Shown piece by piece: positions 48,111 to 60,149 of a stretch of DNA of 64,000 bases. The stretch is from Luidia sarsii. Its lineage: Eukaryota > Echinodermata > Asteroidea > Paxillosida > Luidiidae. Every line of letters begins with the position of its first letter. The first letter of the stretch is position 1. Under the pieces are notes generated by a model. It saw only the letters and a program-made list of their open reading frames with translations, was not told where the DNA came from and made no database searches. The translations under genes were made by a program, and so were the position numbers. The stretch lies in the NCBI GenBank assembly GCA_949987565.1, contig OX465118.1, positions 6,848,538 through 6,912,537 on the forward strand, in the 5' to 3' direction.

Positions 48111-50100
48111 CCAGTAATTGCTGCAGGGAGACTCCCCCACACAGTTCACGTTAGCTGGGCACGGGTGATTACTACTGTCAAGTGTGGTTGGCCGGGGCAA
48201 CTCTGAAATACCGAAGGAGCGTGTCGCACCGGTCCGATCGCAACTCATGCCCTGTCAGGCCTCATTAACGAATCCCCCTCCGCAGTCCACACACTGTCTC
48301 TTCCTTCGTTCACCTCCTCCCTCCTTCCCTCTCCCCCCTAGCAACCAACTACCTCTCCCGGCTTCCAGCACGCGATAATCAACTTTTTCGCTCGGAGCCA
48401 GATCAAGTCCGTGTTGAAATCCCCGTCACCCCTCCTCTTCTTCTCCTCCCTCCTCTTTTTTTCCTCCCTCATCCTCCTCCACGCGCAACTCAACAAAGGA
48501 AGGGAAAGGAAGAGGGGAAAAAAAAACCTGAGTCAGACTTTGTTTATTTCCCGGAGACAGAGACAGTGAGGCCGTATTTGCTTTCTTTCTTTTTCCCAGG
48601 GGAGGTTTGGGGGGGGATACCCTCTTCATGTTTACACCTAATTAATGAGGGATTGGATGAGCGTGAAGTTGTCTGTGTTAACAACCCTTGTCTCTCCCCC
48701 GCTCTCATTCTCCCGGAGATTTTTGCGTACGCTCCGTGGACTCTGTTCATGTTTGTCTGCTTTGTAATACTACATGTAGTCTGCCAGTGGGCCAGTGGCA
48801 GTTTGCGCGGGGAGATTAATCCATTCCGCACCGCCGTTGCCATCAGCTGAAATTGCTCGAATGAAAAAAAACCGAAGTAGTCTCTACTTCGACAGGAACT
48901 TGTCATGGCAGCTGTTCAGTGCTCATTTTGTTTTGCAGATGAGATTGCGTGTCCATTTGTCTGCGTTGGAGATCCGCACAACCAAGATACATGTAGATTT
49001 GTATTTCAATTCTGAACCTCTCCTCTTATGATACGAGGACAGTAATGCGGTCTACGTTAGTCAATGTCATTTTGAGCTACTGTACACTGTACAGTACAGT
49101 ACACGTACGTACACAAATGTACATGTACCGGTATACATGTACAGTATGTACATACTGAAAATAAAATCAAAACATGAATTTGTAATCCAAAACAGGAAGA
49201 CAAACAAAGAATTTTTACTAGCAAGCAGTATGAGGATTTCAAATCAAGAAATGAAAATATATTCTTTGCGTTGTCTCAGTCATGAAGGCATTGTCACTGG
49301 AGGAAACCCATTAGTTGACCACTGTGTCCTCGGCTGAAATGAATGTTTTTCGTCGGCCGAGACTGACTCGCGTAATCGTCAGGCCTCGGGCACTGGCATG
49401 AGAGCTGACATTCGTCACACCGAACTGTCAGGAGTGGGGGAGGGAGGGGAGGAGGTTTGCCACTGCGAGGGATCCTCACTGCTCAGACCAAGGAGGTATT
49501 GGGCTCGCCTCCTTGCTCAGACCAGGGAATCCAGCCACAAAGCACTGCATTGATGTTCGACTGACAAAGTTGCACTTGCGGACAAACTTTTACCTTTGAA
49601 GTGGAAGTGCAACTGCGTGAATACGGCCCAGCAAAGATCGAGCCGTCGACCCGCCTTACAAAATGACTCTGAAGATCACCCTTTTGCAATTCTGATTTTC
49701 TTTTGGCCCAGCCGCCCAGGGAGAGGCAGACAGATTAAGAAAGGCCCTGAATGATATTGCATGCATATAAAGGACCCACGGACTACACTGTAGATAGATT
49801 CTTGAATTTGTCGATCGCATTACCACCGAGGGAGGAGATAAAAAGAGCTTAAGACACAATTTGGCCAACAGACATTGTGAATTGTTGAGGGTGGTTTTTT
49901 TTTTTGGGGGGGGGGGGACGGGGCTCGACATCAAGACGTCAACAGGTAGCAAGCGCTGTCCCCCGGCAGTCCCCTCATCAAACATGCAAAGACCGGAGTC
50001 TTAGCTTCGATCAGGCCCCTGGATCGCATGCATAATGCAGTCACACCCGATACGCCGTCGATAGTGGCGGGGTGGAACGGTGCCGAGACTCCAGGAAAAC
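48111..50100. other. Intronic sequence without recognised gene
   Basis: Mixed sequence, GC-richer than the TACATG domain, with a small TGTACA cluster at 49,080-49,145 and a poly-G run near 49,906. Frames at 48,544-48,906 and 49,656-49,985 show no recognisable domain. Confidence 0.4.
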
Positions 50101-50104
50101 ACTC

Positions 50105-50940
50105 GAAACGGCCGCATCCTCAACCTCTTCCTCATCCTCAGCTCAACCTCGACCTGCCCTTCCCTTCCCTTCTCACCCTTTTGGGGCGGGTGAGACAAGG
50201 CTGTCGTCACTCCATTGTTAGTGCGGCTTCACTTCAGCCCACACCGACATGCCACTTCCCCCCTCCCCCTCAACCTCCTCCTTCTCCTCTGCTCAACCTC
50301 GACCTTCTCTTCCTTTTTCACCCTTTTGGGGAGGGGGAGACAAGGCTGTCGTCGCTCCATTGTTAGAGCGGCTCCAGTGCACCTCTCACCGTCACTCCAG
50401 GAAGACACTTGAAACGGCCGCATCCTCAACCACCTCTTCCTCCTCCTCTGCTCAACCTCGACCTCGCCTTCCTTTCCCTTCTCCCACTTTTGGGGAGGGG
50501 GAGGTGAGGCTGTTGTCACTCCATTGTTACAGCGGCTCCACTGCACCTCACACCTTCCAGCCTCCTCCTCCTCCTCTGCTCAACCTCGACCTCGCCTTCC
50601 TTTCCCTTCTCCCACTTTTGGGGAGGGGGAGGTGAGGCTGTTGTCACTCCATTGTTACAGCGGCTCCACTGCACCTCACACCTTCCAGCCTCCTCCTCCT
50701 CCTCTGCTCAACCTCGACCTCGCCTTCCTTTCCCTTCTCCCACTTTTGGGGAGGGGGAGGTGAGGCTGTTGTCACTCCATTGTTACAGCGGCTCCACTGC
50801 ACCTCACACCTTCCAGCCTCCTCCTCCTCCTCTGCTCAACCTCGACCTCGCCTTCCTTTCCCTTCACTCTATTGTTAGAGCAGCTCCACTGACTGCACCC
50901 TACACCGATCTGCCTCCTCCTCCTCCCTCCTCCTCATCCT
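50105..50940 (+). repeat. 128-bp tandem minisatellite
   Basis: The phrase CTCAACCTCGACCTCGCC starts at 50,451, 50,579, 50,707 and 50,835, exactly 128 bases apart. Three intervening units are essentially identical and the fourth is truncated near 50,866. Each unit carries CACTTTTGGGGAGGGGGAGG and GCGGCTCCACTGCACCTC. More diverged, longer-spaced copies begin at about 50,141 and 50,291. Repeating open frames across it are repeat products. Confidence 0.97.
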
Positions 50941-52700
50941 CCTCTTGTAAAAGTGCAACTCATCTCCCAGGACCGGACAGAGCCCCACTTCTACACAGCG
51001 CGCTGCTGTGTTCCCCAGGGTGGCTCTCAGTTGTTGTTTTCTGTTCGGTTTCCGTGTGTGTTTTGGTCTTGCGGCTGTCCACCGAGGACTTGATAGCAAA
51101 CAGGTGGGCTGAGTAGCATTATCTGGGATGCATATGATACGCCGCTGATGAAGGTCTGTGCGTGCACAGATCCCCACGGAGCTGTCTTCCGTGCAGACCG
51201 TGCCTTATATATATATTTCTCCCCCTGGTTTGGATTCAGTTGGGAATACAGCTGTGTCGGCTGTAGTTCTTCCCCTCTGCCGTCTCCCTCCCCCCCCCTC
51301 CTCCTTTCTTTTACTCCAGAGTTACATCACGTCACAGGACTTTGATGGACTGCACCCTCGGCACAGCATTGCTGTTGGCATTATTGCCGTCCCCTGCTCA
51401 GTACAGAGGCACAGACAGAGCTCCTTCTGGTACACTGTACATGTATGTGTACACTGTACACGGCCAGCAGACTGTGTTCCCCCCCACCCCCCACTCTACA
51501 GCTTCTGGCGAGGATGAGTCTCTCCGCCGCATGCCCAAAACCTGTGGAGTGCATCGATCGGACTACACGGACATGCACACGCGTGTGATTAACCCATCAG
51601 CGAAGCTCACTCTCACGTGTACATGTAGTCTACAGGGTGTGTGTACAGTGTAGCTCTCTTAAATTCTTCTGGTTCTGGCGAGGAATTTGTTTTTTCTTCT
51701 TCTTCACCCAAACGCTGCCACAACCTTCACGTTCAAGTTGCAACGACTGTGAATGAGCTGTCTTAACTGTTGGAGGTTAATTGGATTTGTTTTTCATTTC
51801 TTTCATACACTCCAATCTGATACTGGACTTTTTTTCTCTCTCTCTCTGACTGGCTGATATGCTCTGCTGATTGGTCGATGGCTGCATACACATTTGTGCA
51901 CGTGTGGTTATCCAAGTGCTGTGTGAGTCTGCGTGTGTTGTCCCTGACTACAGAGATGTACCGGTACTAGTCCCATGCATACGGCTCTCCCTATTACCGT
52001 ACCTCCTTCGCCGCACACTCCGCTCCCCATCACCGCCATGATAATAAACCATTCTCCAGATCGACTGAGAGCCTAGAGAGGGCTGCCACAGATTCCCTCG
52101 GCTCACGACATTCAGCCTCAGAAATCAATGATGTACCCCCCCCCCCCTCAACACACAGACACAACTCCATGGAAACTGTCGGTGACTCCAATGTGTGAGA
52201 ACAGGACGCTGTACCTAGCCATGATCAGCCTTGGTGACGATGACAGCTAAACTTGTGTAGAATTGGGCCAAGGGGAGATTCCAAACGTTGCACCTGCATT
52301 GGTGTGTGCGCTAGTTGCACAGAGTCTTAAAGATTTCTTCGTCGGTGATTTTTCCGTGGGTCTGAAAGCATTTTCCTGTTCTTTTCTGTTTGAGAGTCAC
52401 CCCGTGTATTTTAGGGAGCCAATAGTCGCGCTTTGGAGAGCTGGATTGACCTTGTGCGCAGGGAATCCACTCTGTAAAGTATACACGCGCCGACTCGTGC
52501 TCGCTGATTAATTGATGCCGGCTCTTGCCGTGTGACAACACAATGGGAAGGCTGTCCCAGGCCGGTCAGGGCAGTGGCGGGAATCAGAAGTGGATTTGTC
52601 AGCCGCTGGAGTACTGCCATCAGACCTCCTCAGCGTGAGTGCACAGAAGACAATGCCGGTTTGCAGCCGGGCTTGGCTGTTGTGATTTCCGCTCCCGACA
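50941..52700 (+). other. Sequence upstream of the 52.8-kb exon
   Basis: No exon was recognised. The segment is GC-richer than the TACATG domain and nearly free of TACATG repeat, and may include promoter or 5' UTR sequence for the exon at 52,767. A candidate acceptor, CTCTTCTACCGTGCAG, ends at about 52,730. Confidence 0.35.
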
Positions 52701-52766
52701 CTGCAGTGGCTGAGCTCTTCTACCGTGCAGTAGCCAGGCCGCTCGGAGCGCCGCGGCACCCCAACG

Positions 52767-52968
52767 ATGCTCATCCACAGCGGACTGCCTCACGGCAGCG
52801 GCGGTGGCACTGGTGGCCTGTGCGGCCGCGGGCCGGCCAGTGCCAATGCCCACCTGGCCCGCGAAATGACCGCCAAGTGGAACTTGGAGACCCGCTACAA
52901 GATGGCGGCCAAGTGGCCCAGTTTGTCTTTCCTCCAGCGTCTGCCCAAACGCCGGCGCAAAAGAAAAG
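52767..52968 (+). CDS. Candidate first coding exon, basic C-terminal end; possible alternative first exon of the DLG5-like gene
   Basis: The exon has 67 codons plus one base before a GTAAGC donor at 52,969 (phase 1). In this frame a TAG at 52,731 precedes the ATG at 52,767 (A at -3). Residues 1-30 are Gly/Ser-rich. Residues 34-53 contain two related pieces, MTAKWNLETRYK and MAAKWPSLSF. Residues 59-67 are strongly basic (LPKRRRKRK), like a nuclear-localisation or membrane-binding patch. CAAGATGGCGGCC around Met46 (52,902) is a perfect YY1 motif, so initiation at Met46 is an alternative. GC content and CpG are high, as expected of a first exon. I do not recognise the protein family. Its splice phase and final K-G codons equal those of the CARD exon at 12,913-13,291. 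Confidence 0.5.
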
Positions 52969-53089
52969 GTAAGCCGATGACTAGACCAACCGCGAAAAAG
53001 GCCAAGGGGTACATGTACCGGTAGAACTTTCATGAGAAAACTTACATAATTTGTTTGTGGTTTGGATCTGACTTTGTGAGTTGCATTGG

Positions 53090-53465
53090 ATGTACATTCA
53101 CTACAAGTGTACAGTGTACAGTACAGTACATGTACATGTACACGTACCATATGCAAATTAAAGTTACATGGTTTATTTGATTTTCTTAAATTTTTTTCAT
53201 GTACATAAATGTGCATACTTTTCACTAATTCAAGTACCGGTACATGAATACATGCAGGGTCACATGTACATGTACACGTGTACAGTAGTTTTTTACACAT
53301 GTACAGCACATGTACATGTACAGTACATGTACCGTACACACGTACATGTACATGTACAGTATGTGGACATTAACTGTAAATGTACATGTACATGTACATG
53401 TATGTGTATGTACATGAAACAGTGTACATGTAGATGTACATGTACATGTGTACATGTACTGTACA
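53090..53465. repeat. TGTACA palindrome cluster
   Basis: Dense TACATGTAC words starting about 120 bases downstream of the exon donor. Confidence 0.93.
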
Positions 53466-53786
53466 GGTACTGCAACATTTGTCCTGTTTTAACCTTCAAT
53501 CCTGTATTTAATACCCAGCAAATTTGTGATTCCATTATTTCTGCATGCGAGAAGGACAAGCTTTGATTAATCTCGCTAGCCTTGTGCTGTTTTTAATTGG
53601 GTTTTGGGTCATTTGGTCTGGGTTACTTCCGGAGAATAGTGCATTGACATGGAGTTTTATTTTCTGTCGGCCACACTCCAGTATCAAACAGCAGTGTTTA
53701 TGGTTGGTCATGTTTGACGACGAAACGGTTGTCTGCCTGTAGTCAATCCCACCCCAGCCACCTCAGCTGAAATATTGCTCCCTTGA

Positions 53787-53852
53787 ACTTCCTTCATCAT
53801 CAGTTCGGTCTAGTCAGAGACTTCCTTTATCATCGGTTCGGTCTAGTCAGAG
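53787..53852 (+). repeat. 33-bp tandem duplication
   Basis: Two adjacent 33-base units (53,787-53,819 and 53,820-53,852) each begin ACTTCCTT, continue ATCATCRGTTCGG and end TCTAGTCAGAG, with two differences. Confidence 0.95.
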
Positions 53853-55020
53853 CGTTTTCTACGGAATCCCCAATCCCCAAGAACGGCCGGAGTTGACGAG
53901 ATTCTGTCTGGTCTGTCACCCAAAGGCCTTTTCAGAATTCAGACGACACTGAAAAAAACTCATGCATGAGAAATCTTTCAAAAGACCCATCGTGTGAAAG
54001 GTTACCAATACTTGAGAGAGACCGACGTCCCTGGTGAAACCTTGAGAGATTTTGTCATACCTTCATGTAGGTCCGGACCTCCGCCAAATCTTCCGCTTGC
54101 GGAGGATTTCTCAAGGGACCCTTGACAATCGATCATGTGAAGGAAGGAACTGTTTATTTCACGACGTCCCACTCCCATGCTAAATTCTTTCTCAAGCCTT
54201 GCGAGTTTTTTCCAGCGTCGTCTGAAAAAGGCTTAGGTTGAGTCCAGGGAGAGTGGGCTGGGAGATGCCCTTTTCTCATCTGTCTTCCTCTTTCTCCCCC
54301 TTCCTCTCTTCATTCCACCAAGCCAATGGGATGGATTTTTTTTTTGTAGGGGGGCAGGGAAGAGGAGAAGAGGAGGGGGAGTTAACTAGTAGTCTGCCCG
54401 TAAAATAAGCAATGCATGTCTGCTCTGTGTTGAACCAGCTGATATTTGCTTCAGGGGCTACAAGAGGGAGAGGGAGAAGAGAGTCTATCTCAGTTCTATT
54501 CCGTTCTCAGTCTGCCTCCCTCCCTCCTTCAGCCCCGCGAGGTGCCCTCCGGCCGAGAAGAAGCGAGTGAAGATGGAATAAGACGAGAATCACGTACGAG
54601 GGCCGTTTCTTTTTTTCTTTCTTTTTTTATCCCTCATCGACTCACCACAACCCCCCCAAAAAAACTCCCCCTCTTCCCCCTCCCCCCATCTCCGAAAGAC
54701 ATCCTTACATCCCTGCCTCCCCTTCCCCTCTCCCTCGACGTCAGAGGAGCTTCGTGGCAATTTGATCAGGCTAGCCAGCCCCAGCAGCCAGCTTCCTTGC
54801 TCCAGAGAGAGGGAGAGAGAGAGAGACGACAGGCCATTTGTAAAATTGCTGGAGGAATCTGTTTTAATAGCAAAGACGACTTGTTGGTTCAGGATATTTT
54901 TTTTTTACGGAGCTTAGTCCAGTGCCCCCTCCCGGCCTAAGACATGCCCCCCCCCCATCCCCATCCTCATCCCCATCCTCATTTCACATGTTTCATCTGG
55001 GCTGTCTTACCAACAGGAAA
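53853..55020. other. Intronic or intergenic sequence without recognised gene
   Basis: Unique sequence. The 164-residue plus-strand frame at 54,446-54,940 has no recognisable domain and includes low-complexity pyrimidine stretches. Confidence 0.4.
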
Positions 55021-55024
55021 ATTA

Positions 55025-55650
55025 CAAGTACAGGTGTACCAGTACATGTACGTGTAGGGGTGTTCTACCGGTACCTCATACCGGTAGGTGTACATGTACG
55101 TACATGTACATGTACATCTACTGTACATGGTATGTACATGTACACGTACATGTACATGTAAATGTTCTGTTTGCATACTCATACACTGCAACAGGTTTAC
55201 ATAATGTACATGTATTGGTTTTGGGGTTTTCTCCCTTCCTAATACATGCATGCCTCATGTTAAAAGTACAGGTGTACATGTACATGTACATGTACACACT
55301 GTACATGTACTGTACCTTACTATACAATGTATGTACATGTACATACATGTGTACAGTACATGTATGCATGTACTATGTATATGTACATACAGTGTATAGT
55401 ATGTGCATGTATGTTTACAAAATTGTACATGTACATGTATACTAAGCTTATAAACTTACATGTACATGTACTCCTGTACCTCCATGGTACATGTACATGT
55501 ACAAGTACATACTGTACATGTACATACATGTATGTGTACATGTACTGGTACATTTATTGCTTGACTTGTTTAAAGTTGGGAATTTGTAATACAAAAATGA
55601 CACACATTTACAGTTCATGGACTATACAATACATGTATGTACACGTACCG
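55025..55650. repeat. TGTACA palindrome clusters
   Basis: Nearly continuous TACATGTAC, ACCGGTAC and GTACATAC words over about 600 bases. Confidence 0.94.
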
Positions 55651-58470
55651 TAATGTGCAGTACTGTATTATTGAAGTGGCAACAAAATTTGATGGTTTTA
55701 CTGTGAACCATTAAATACAAGGACGTGTATGCACACTTGTATGGTCACTTACCGGTCCATGTAATGTGCATTAAATTGCTTGTCTGACAAATTGAGTTTG
55801 CCGTTGGAAATATCACCCCAAATTAAATTGGATGGAAATTCTGCTGAACAGTCTGCACCGGGGGAGAAGTAACACAAACGTGTTGCAGAGTGATGGCTTA
55901 CTGGTACATGTATACTTACAAGTTACAAATGTACATGTACATGTACAATGTACTGTACATGTATGTACTGTGCTGTAGTGTACCGGGGTAGATGTACATG
56001 TACAGTCTAAAAAAAGTTAGCATTTAATTTTGTCTCCGCGTTTTTTCTCAAGACATGGTTGACAGATTGAGCCGAAATGTATGCAAGTGTGTTATTTTAT
56101 GTTTACCGGTATGTTGAGTTTACAGTACATTGTATGCATGTACAGTGTACATGTATACATAAAAGAATGGAACTAATGGAAGCGATTCTTTGACCTTCGC
56201 AAATAGTGATTCCTACCATTGATGCATGTAATTATTAAATGATGTACAATATGTACACCGGTACATGTACATGTACATGTACATCTGAAGATGTAAAAAT
56301 GTCAAACCGACACAATGCAATGCACCAATAGGAACTTGCACAATACCTTAAGAATCCCCAGTAAGGACAACCATAAGTCAACAAAAAGATTTTCTCTTTT
56401 CTTTTCTGAAAACAAAATAATAAAGTGAAAAATAGCCTTGCGCGTTCTACTGCATCCTTTTGTCTCGTATACAATGGGGGGAAAAGAAAAGGGAGTTGAA
56501 TTAGGGGGTTGGTTCGGGACTGGCATTAAGATTTAAGCCCATCCTTCAGATGCTCTGTGTCGTTACCAAGACAACCATCTACCTAGTCTTGATCAGTCGG
56601 GGCTGATTCACTGCCGAAAAGACAACCTTATTATTCATAGAAAGAGTGAAAAAAAAAACCCTGAAAAATTTAAAAACTGGAGCAGTATACAATGTACAGT
56701 GTACATGTACCTGTACATGTACATGTACTAGTTCCAAAGAATGAGAAATGGCGAAAGAAAATCTTACAGGGCTTGATTTTTCTGTCGTTGCAGGACCTGT
56801 GAGTAAGCTCCTGTTTTGAATTGCGATTATTTGAATAAAATTTGCAAAGAAATTTGTCTCAACCCTAATCCTACCCAGAGCATTAAAACCCCCCTTCAGC
56901 CATACCGGTACATGTACACGTGTAGTATCATGTACATGTAATCGATTTTTTTAAACAAAAACAAGTATGGTCTGTGTGCTCACATGCAGCACACCTGGGA
57001 ATAGATTTACATGTATATGTACACTGTACTCCCTCCTCTCCCCTATAGGGGCTATGCTGTGCCTCAGGACAATTTGGTCTGCCATGTTTCTTCAGACTTT
57101 GTCATCATTTTGAGGAAACCACAAACTGGTGCGCGCTGCGCGTGCATCTGCTTCAAGAGGAGTACATGTAGCATACATGTACATGTACATGTACATGCAA
57201 CTTTCCTTTTCTGCTTCTTTGCCGTATACAGTATTCAGTTAGATTTTGTACATTTTTACTTATTCTATTTTGTGACAAAAGCAAAGTAAAGGCTCCATCC
57301 AACTTATTCAGATTCTGCAGGAATTAGGGAGAGCTGGAATAAGGTATTTGTTCTGACATGTCTGATTGCATTCTGGCTCTCTGTGCCTCTAGTGTGACTT
57401 CAGTTTTAACTTTGACTGGAACCGGGCTTGAAAACGTGTCCTTTGGCTGTACCGGTGTTCAGGTTTTTCATTTGTGCCTTACTGTACATACTCAATGTAC
57501 ATATGTACTGTACACTTTGATTAAACCATGGAATATGACGTAGTATACTTATGTACAGTGTTCATGTACAGTACTGTACAATACGTGTACATGTACAGGT
57601 ACATGTGCATACAATGTAAACACATTTATTTGTGCACAGCGGTACATTCCTTGTTTCAGTTTTAGACAGCACCGACAAAATTGGGAAAAAATGAAAGATG
57701 AATAGCCCAATGTCAGACTTTTCCCACTGCAAGTAAAGGAGTACGCGCTAGTCCACTGGCTGTTTTCAGATGGCGCTGATATTCAGCTACAGTACATGTA
57801 GGAAGTAGGATTTGCCGACCTCGTGATTCTGACTTTATCCTGTCTATGTCGGATTAGTTTGAGGACTCAGTCAGGAGCAGAGCGGAATCCGTTGAATCGC
57901 AGGATTGGAATCTTTCATCAATCAGTCTTTAAGATTGGTTGTCTGTTTTAATCCAGCCTTGGATTTCTTGTGGTTTTCTCAGCGTCTGCCATCTTTGGAG
58001 TGGCTCTTCAGGATTCCATGCTCTGAATGAAATTACATTTTTTGTTTGGATTTGCATGTCAACCTGTGCATCAGACATGTACGGTACACATGTGCATGTT
58101 GGTACATGTACAGTAATGTACTTGAGACATTGACGTACAGTGTGTACACGTGTATGTACATGTACCTATCGGTACATGCACATGCACATGCACATGTACA
58201 TGTAGGTGACACTTTCACAAAGATTTACTCAAGACTACCTGGTAGTCAAATTCCTTGATGAATCTATGGAAAGATCTGTCTCTTTTCAACCCAATGTTAT
58301 CTGTCAAATCCCCCTTCAAACCTTTCCAGAAATTTGATTTGATGTACCGGTACAGTATCAGCACATGAGCTTTATGTACTGTATCTGGACCTTAAGGCCT
58401 TCCCAAGTACAGTAGTCAACTACTGTATGTTCAGTACATCTTCACTCGTAATGTATGGGTACTGTACATG
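55651..58470. other. Intronic or intergenic sequence with minor TACATG clusters
   Basis: Small TGTACA clusters at 55,925-56,000, 56,240-56,285, 56,690-56,730, 57,175-57,195, 57,545-57,610 and 58,080-58,205. No exon was recognised. Confidence 0.45.
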
Positions 58471-58474
58471 TAGG

Positions 58475-58560
58475 ACACCAGTCAGAAGCATTCAACCATG
58501 TCAACCATTAACTGCCTCATATCTCCAGGGATCACACCCTGTTGCCATTCAGATGCAAAC
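58475..58560 (-). repeat. Composite dispersed repeat core, copy 3 (inverted)
   Basis: The reverse complement has GTTTGCATCTGAATGG, GTGATCCCTGGAGATATG, GGCAGTTAATGGTTGACATG and GCTTCTGACTGGT, matching the cores at 9667 and 9985. No tRNA-like part was seen beside this copy. Confidence 0.75.
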
Positions 58561-59309
58561 TGGAATCAGCTGTAAACCTGGCTACAGCAGATCGAGGTAT
58601 CACACCAAGTGGTTGCGGCTTTTTGGGGGTTGAAATTTGATTGGTCTAATTTCCCCGTCAGTTTTCCTTTCCCTCTTGCTCATCAAGAATTGTCTGTTTG
58701 CGGAGCCTAGTGGGCCATGCGCACAAATGTGTCATGCTCTGCGAAAATGAGATGCTTCTCACATCTACATGTAGCCCTTTTCCGTGCATAGTGTGACTGA
58801 GTTTTTTGGGTGGGTTAAAACAGGTATCAAAAATCAATTTTGGTGCGCAAAACCAGAAGTCTCAAGTTCAAGTCCCGGATGTTTTCTCACAAATTCAATG
58901 GTTTCCAGTCAGTTTTCACTATATTTGTTTGAAAATAATTTTCTGACTTTGATTTATAAGATATTGCTTCATTAGTGTCCAATTTTCATATTTGCTGATC
59001 AATTGGAAAGTTTAAATGAAAGGTTTTATGGTACATTTGTACAGTACCTGATATACAGTTGTACACGTGTACATGTACATGTAAATGTAAATCCCTGTTC
59101 AGGATTTTACCCCCGTGCGTTTCATTATCACAGAGCCCATCACAAAATATGCATGTGTGCATGTTTTTTTTCTCTGCGTAAACCTTTCAGTGATTGATGA
59201 TTCAGCCACTGCTTTGTCGGTGAGGGGGGGAGAGGAGGGGAAAGCAAATTACATTGCAATCTCAACACCGGACACCTACAATACGCTGAGCAAGTGGGCA
59301 GTATTCCGA

Positions 59310-59655
59310 GGAAAATTGTCCATTAGGTTCCACCACTGTACCGGTACTTCGTGAGTTTCTCATTAGGAGGTCATCGCATTTTTTTTTTCTGGGGGGGAGG
59401 GGGTATTATGATCCAGCATTCTAAGAAAACAGCCCGAGTCTGCAGTGTTTGATTTATCGTCCCTCTGGCTTGTTTTGGAATATTTTTTCTCGTCCTCGCA
59501 TCCAGCAATTGTCCATTATGTTCCACCACTTTTGGGAATTTCTCGTTAGGAGGCCATATTTTTTGTCCCCGTTTTTTTTTTTTTTTTCCCTCCATCTTGA
59601 TCCAGCGCTCTAAGAAAATGGCTCGCCTGTGCAGTGTCCGGTTTCTCGTCCCCCT
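59310..59655 (+). repeat. Local direct duplication, offset about 194 bases
   Basis: Both copies contain AATTGTCCATTA, GTTCCACCACT, TTAGGAGG, a T-rich run, TGATCCAGC, CTAAGAAAA, TGCAGTGT and TCGTCCC in that order. The first copy starts near 59,318 and the second near 59,508. They are diverged by several substitutions and differ in homopolymer length. Confidence 0.85.
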
Positions 59656-59671
59656 CGCCCCATTTTTCACA

Positions 59672-60020
59672 TCTTCCCACAGGAAGTTTGTAAAGACCCT
59701 ACATGTAGTTAAATTATTGATTTATAATTATTGGGTGTTTTTTTCTCCTTCGCCAGTCCTTTATCTCATCATCTGTGCTTTTCAGAAGCTAGCTTTTTCT
59801 GGTCCTCCTACAGGAAGCATCTCAAGAGCCGATATTTTGTACATGTACAGTAGTTGTTATTGATTTACAATTATTATTTGTTCTTGTCCATTTCTGTACC
59901 TCGCTTTTCAGAAGCTAGCTTTTTCTCGTCCTCCCACAAGAAGCATCTCAAGAGCCGATATTTTGTAGAACTTTGTTATTGATTTACAATTTTTGTTTTC
60001 CGTTTCCATTCCTGTACATG
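59672..60020 (+). repeat. Tandem repeat of about 126 bases, three units
   Basis: Units 2 and 3 start CTTTTCAGAAGCTAGCTTTT at 59,778 and 59,904, continue with AAGCATCTCAAGAGCCGATA and TTATTGATTTACAAT, and are 126 bases apart. A more diverged first unit (about 59,672-59,777) has CCCACAGGAAG and ATTGATTTATAATTATT. It follows directly on the 59,310-59,655 duplication. Confidence 0.9.
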
Positions 60021-60149
60021 TACTTCGTCGGCTGGGCTCATCAGAAACTGGCCCGGGTGGACCAGATGTGATGGCCCTGGCAGAGAAGCAGTCTGTATTC
60101 AAGACTAAATAGGAAATGTGATATTAAGTATAGCTTTGTCCCAGTCGGA

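Larger units (their letters stand above)
13292..52730 (+). other. Very long putative first intron of the CARD gene
   Basis: No further coding exon could be recognised on either strand between the donor at 13,292 and the exon at 52,767. The interval contains TGTACA palindrome clusters, transposon-like inverted-repeat elements, purine/pyrimidine blocks and a minisatellite. If the exon at 52,767 belongs to a different gene, part of this is intergenic. Confidence 0.45.
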
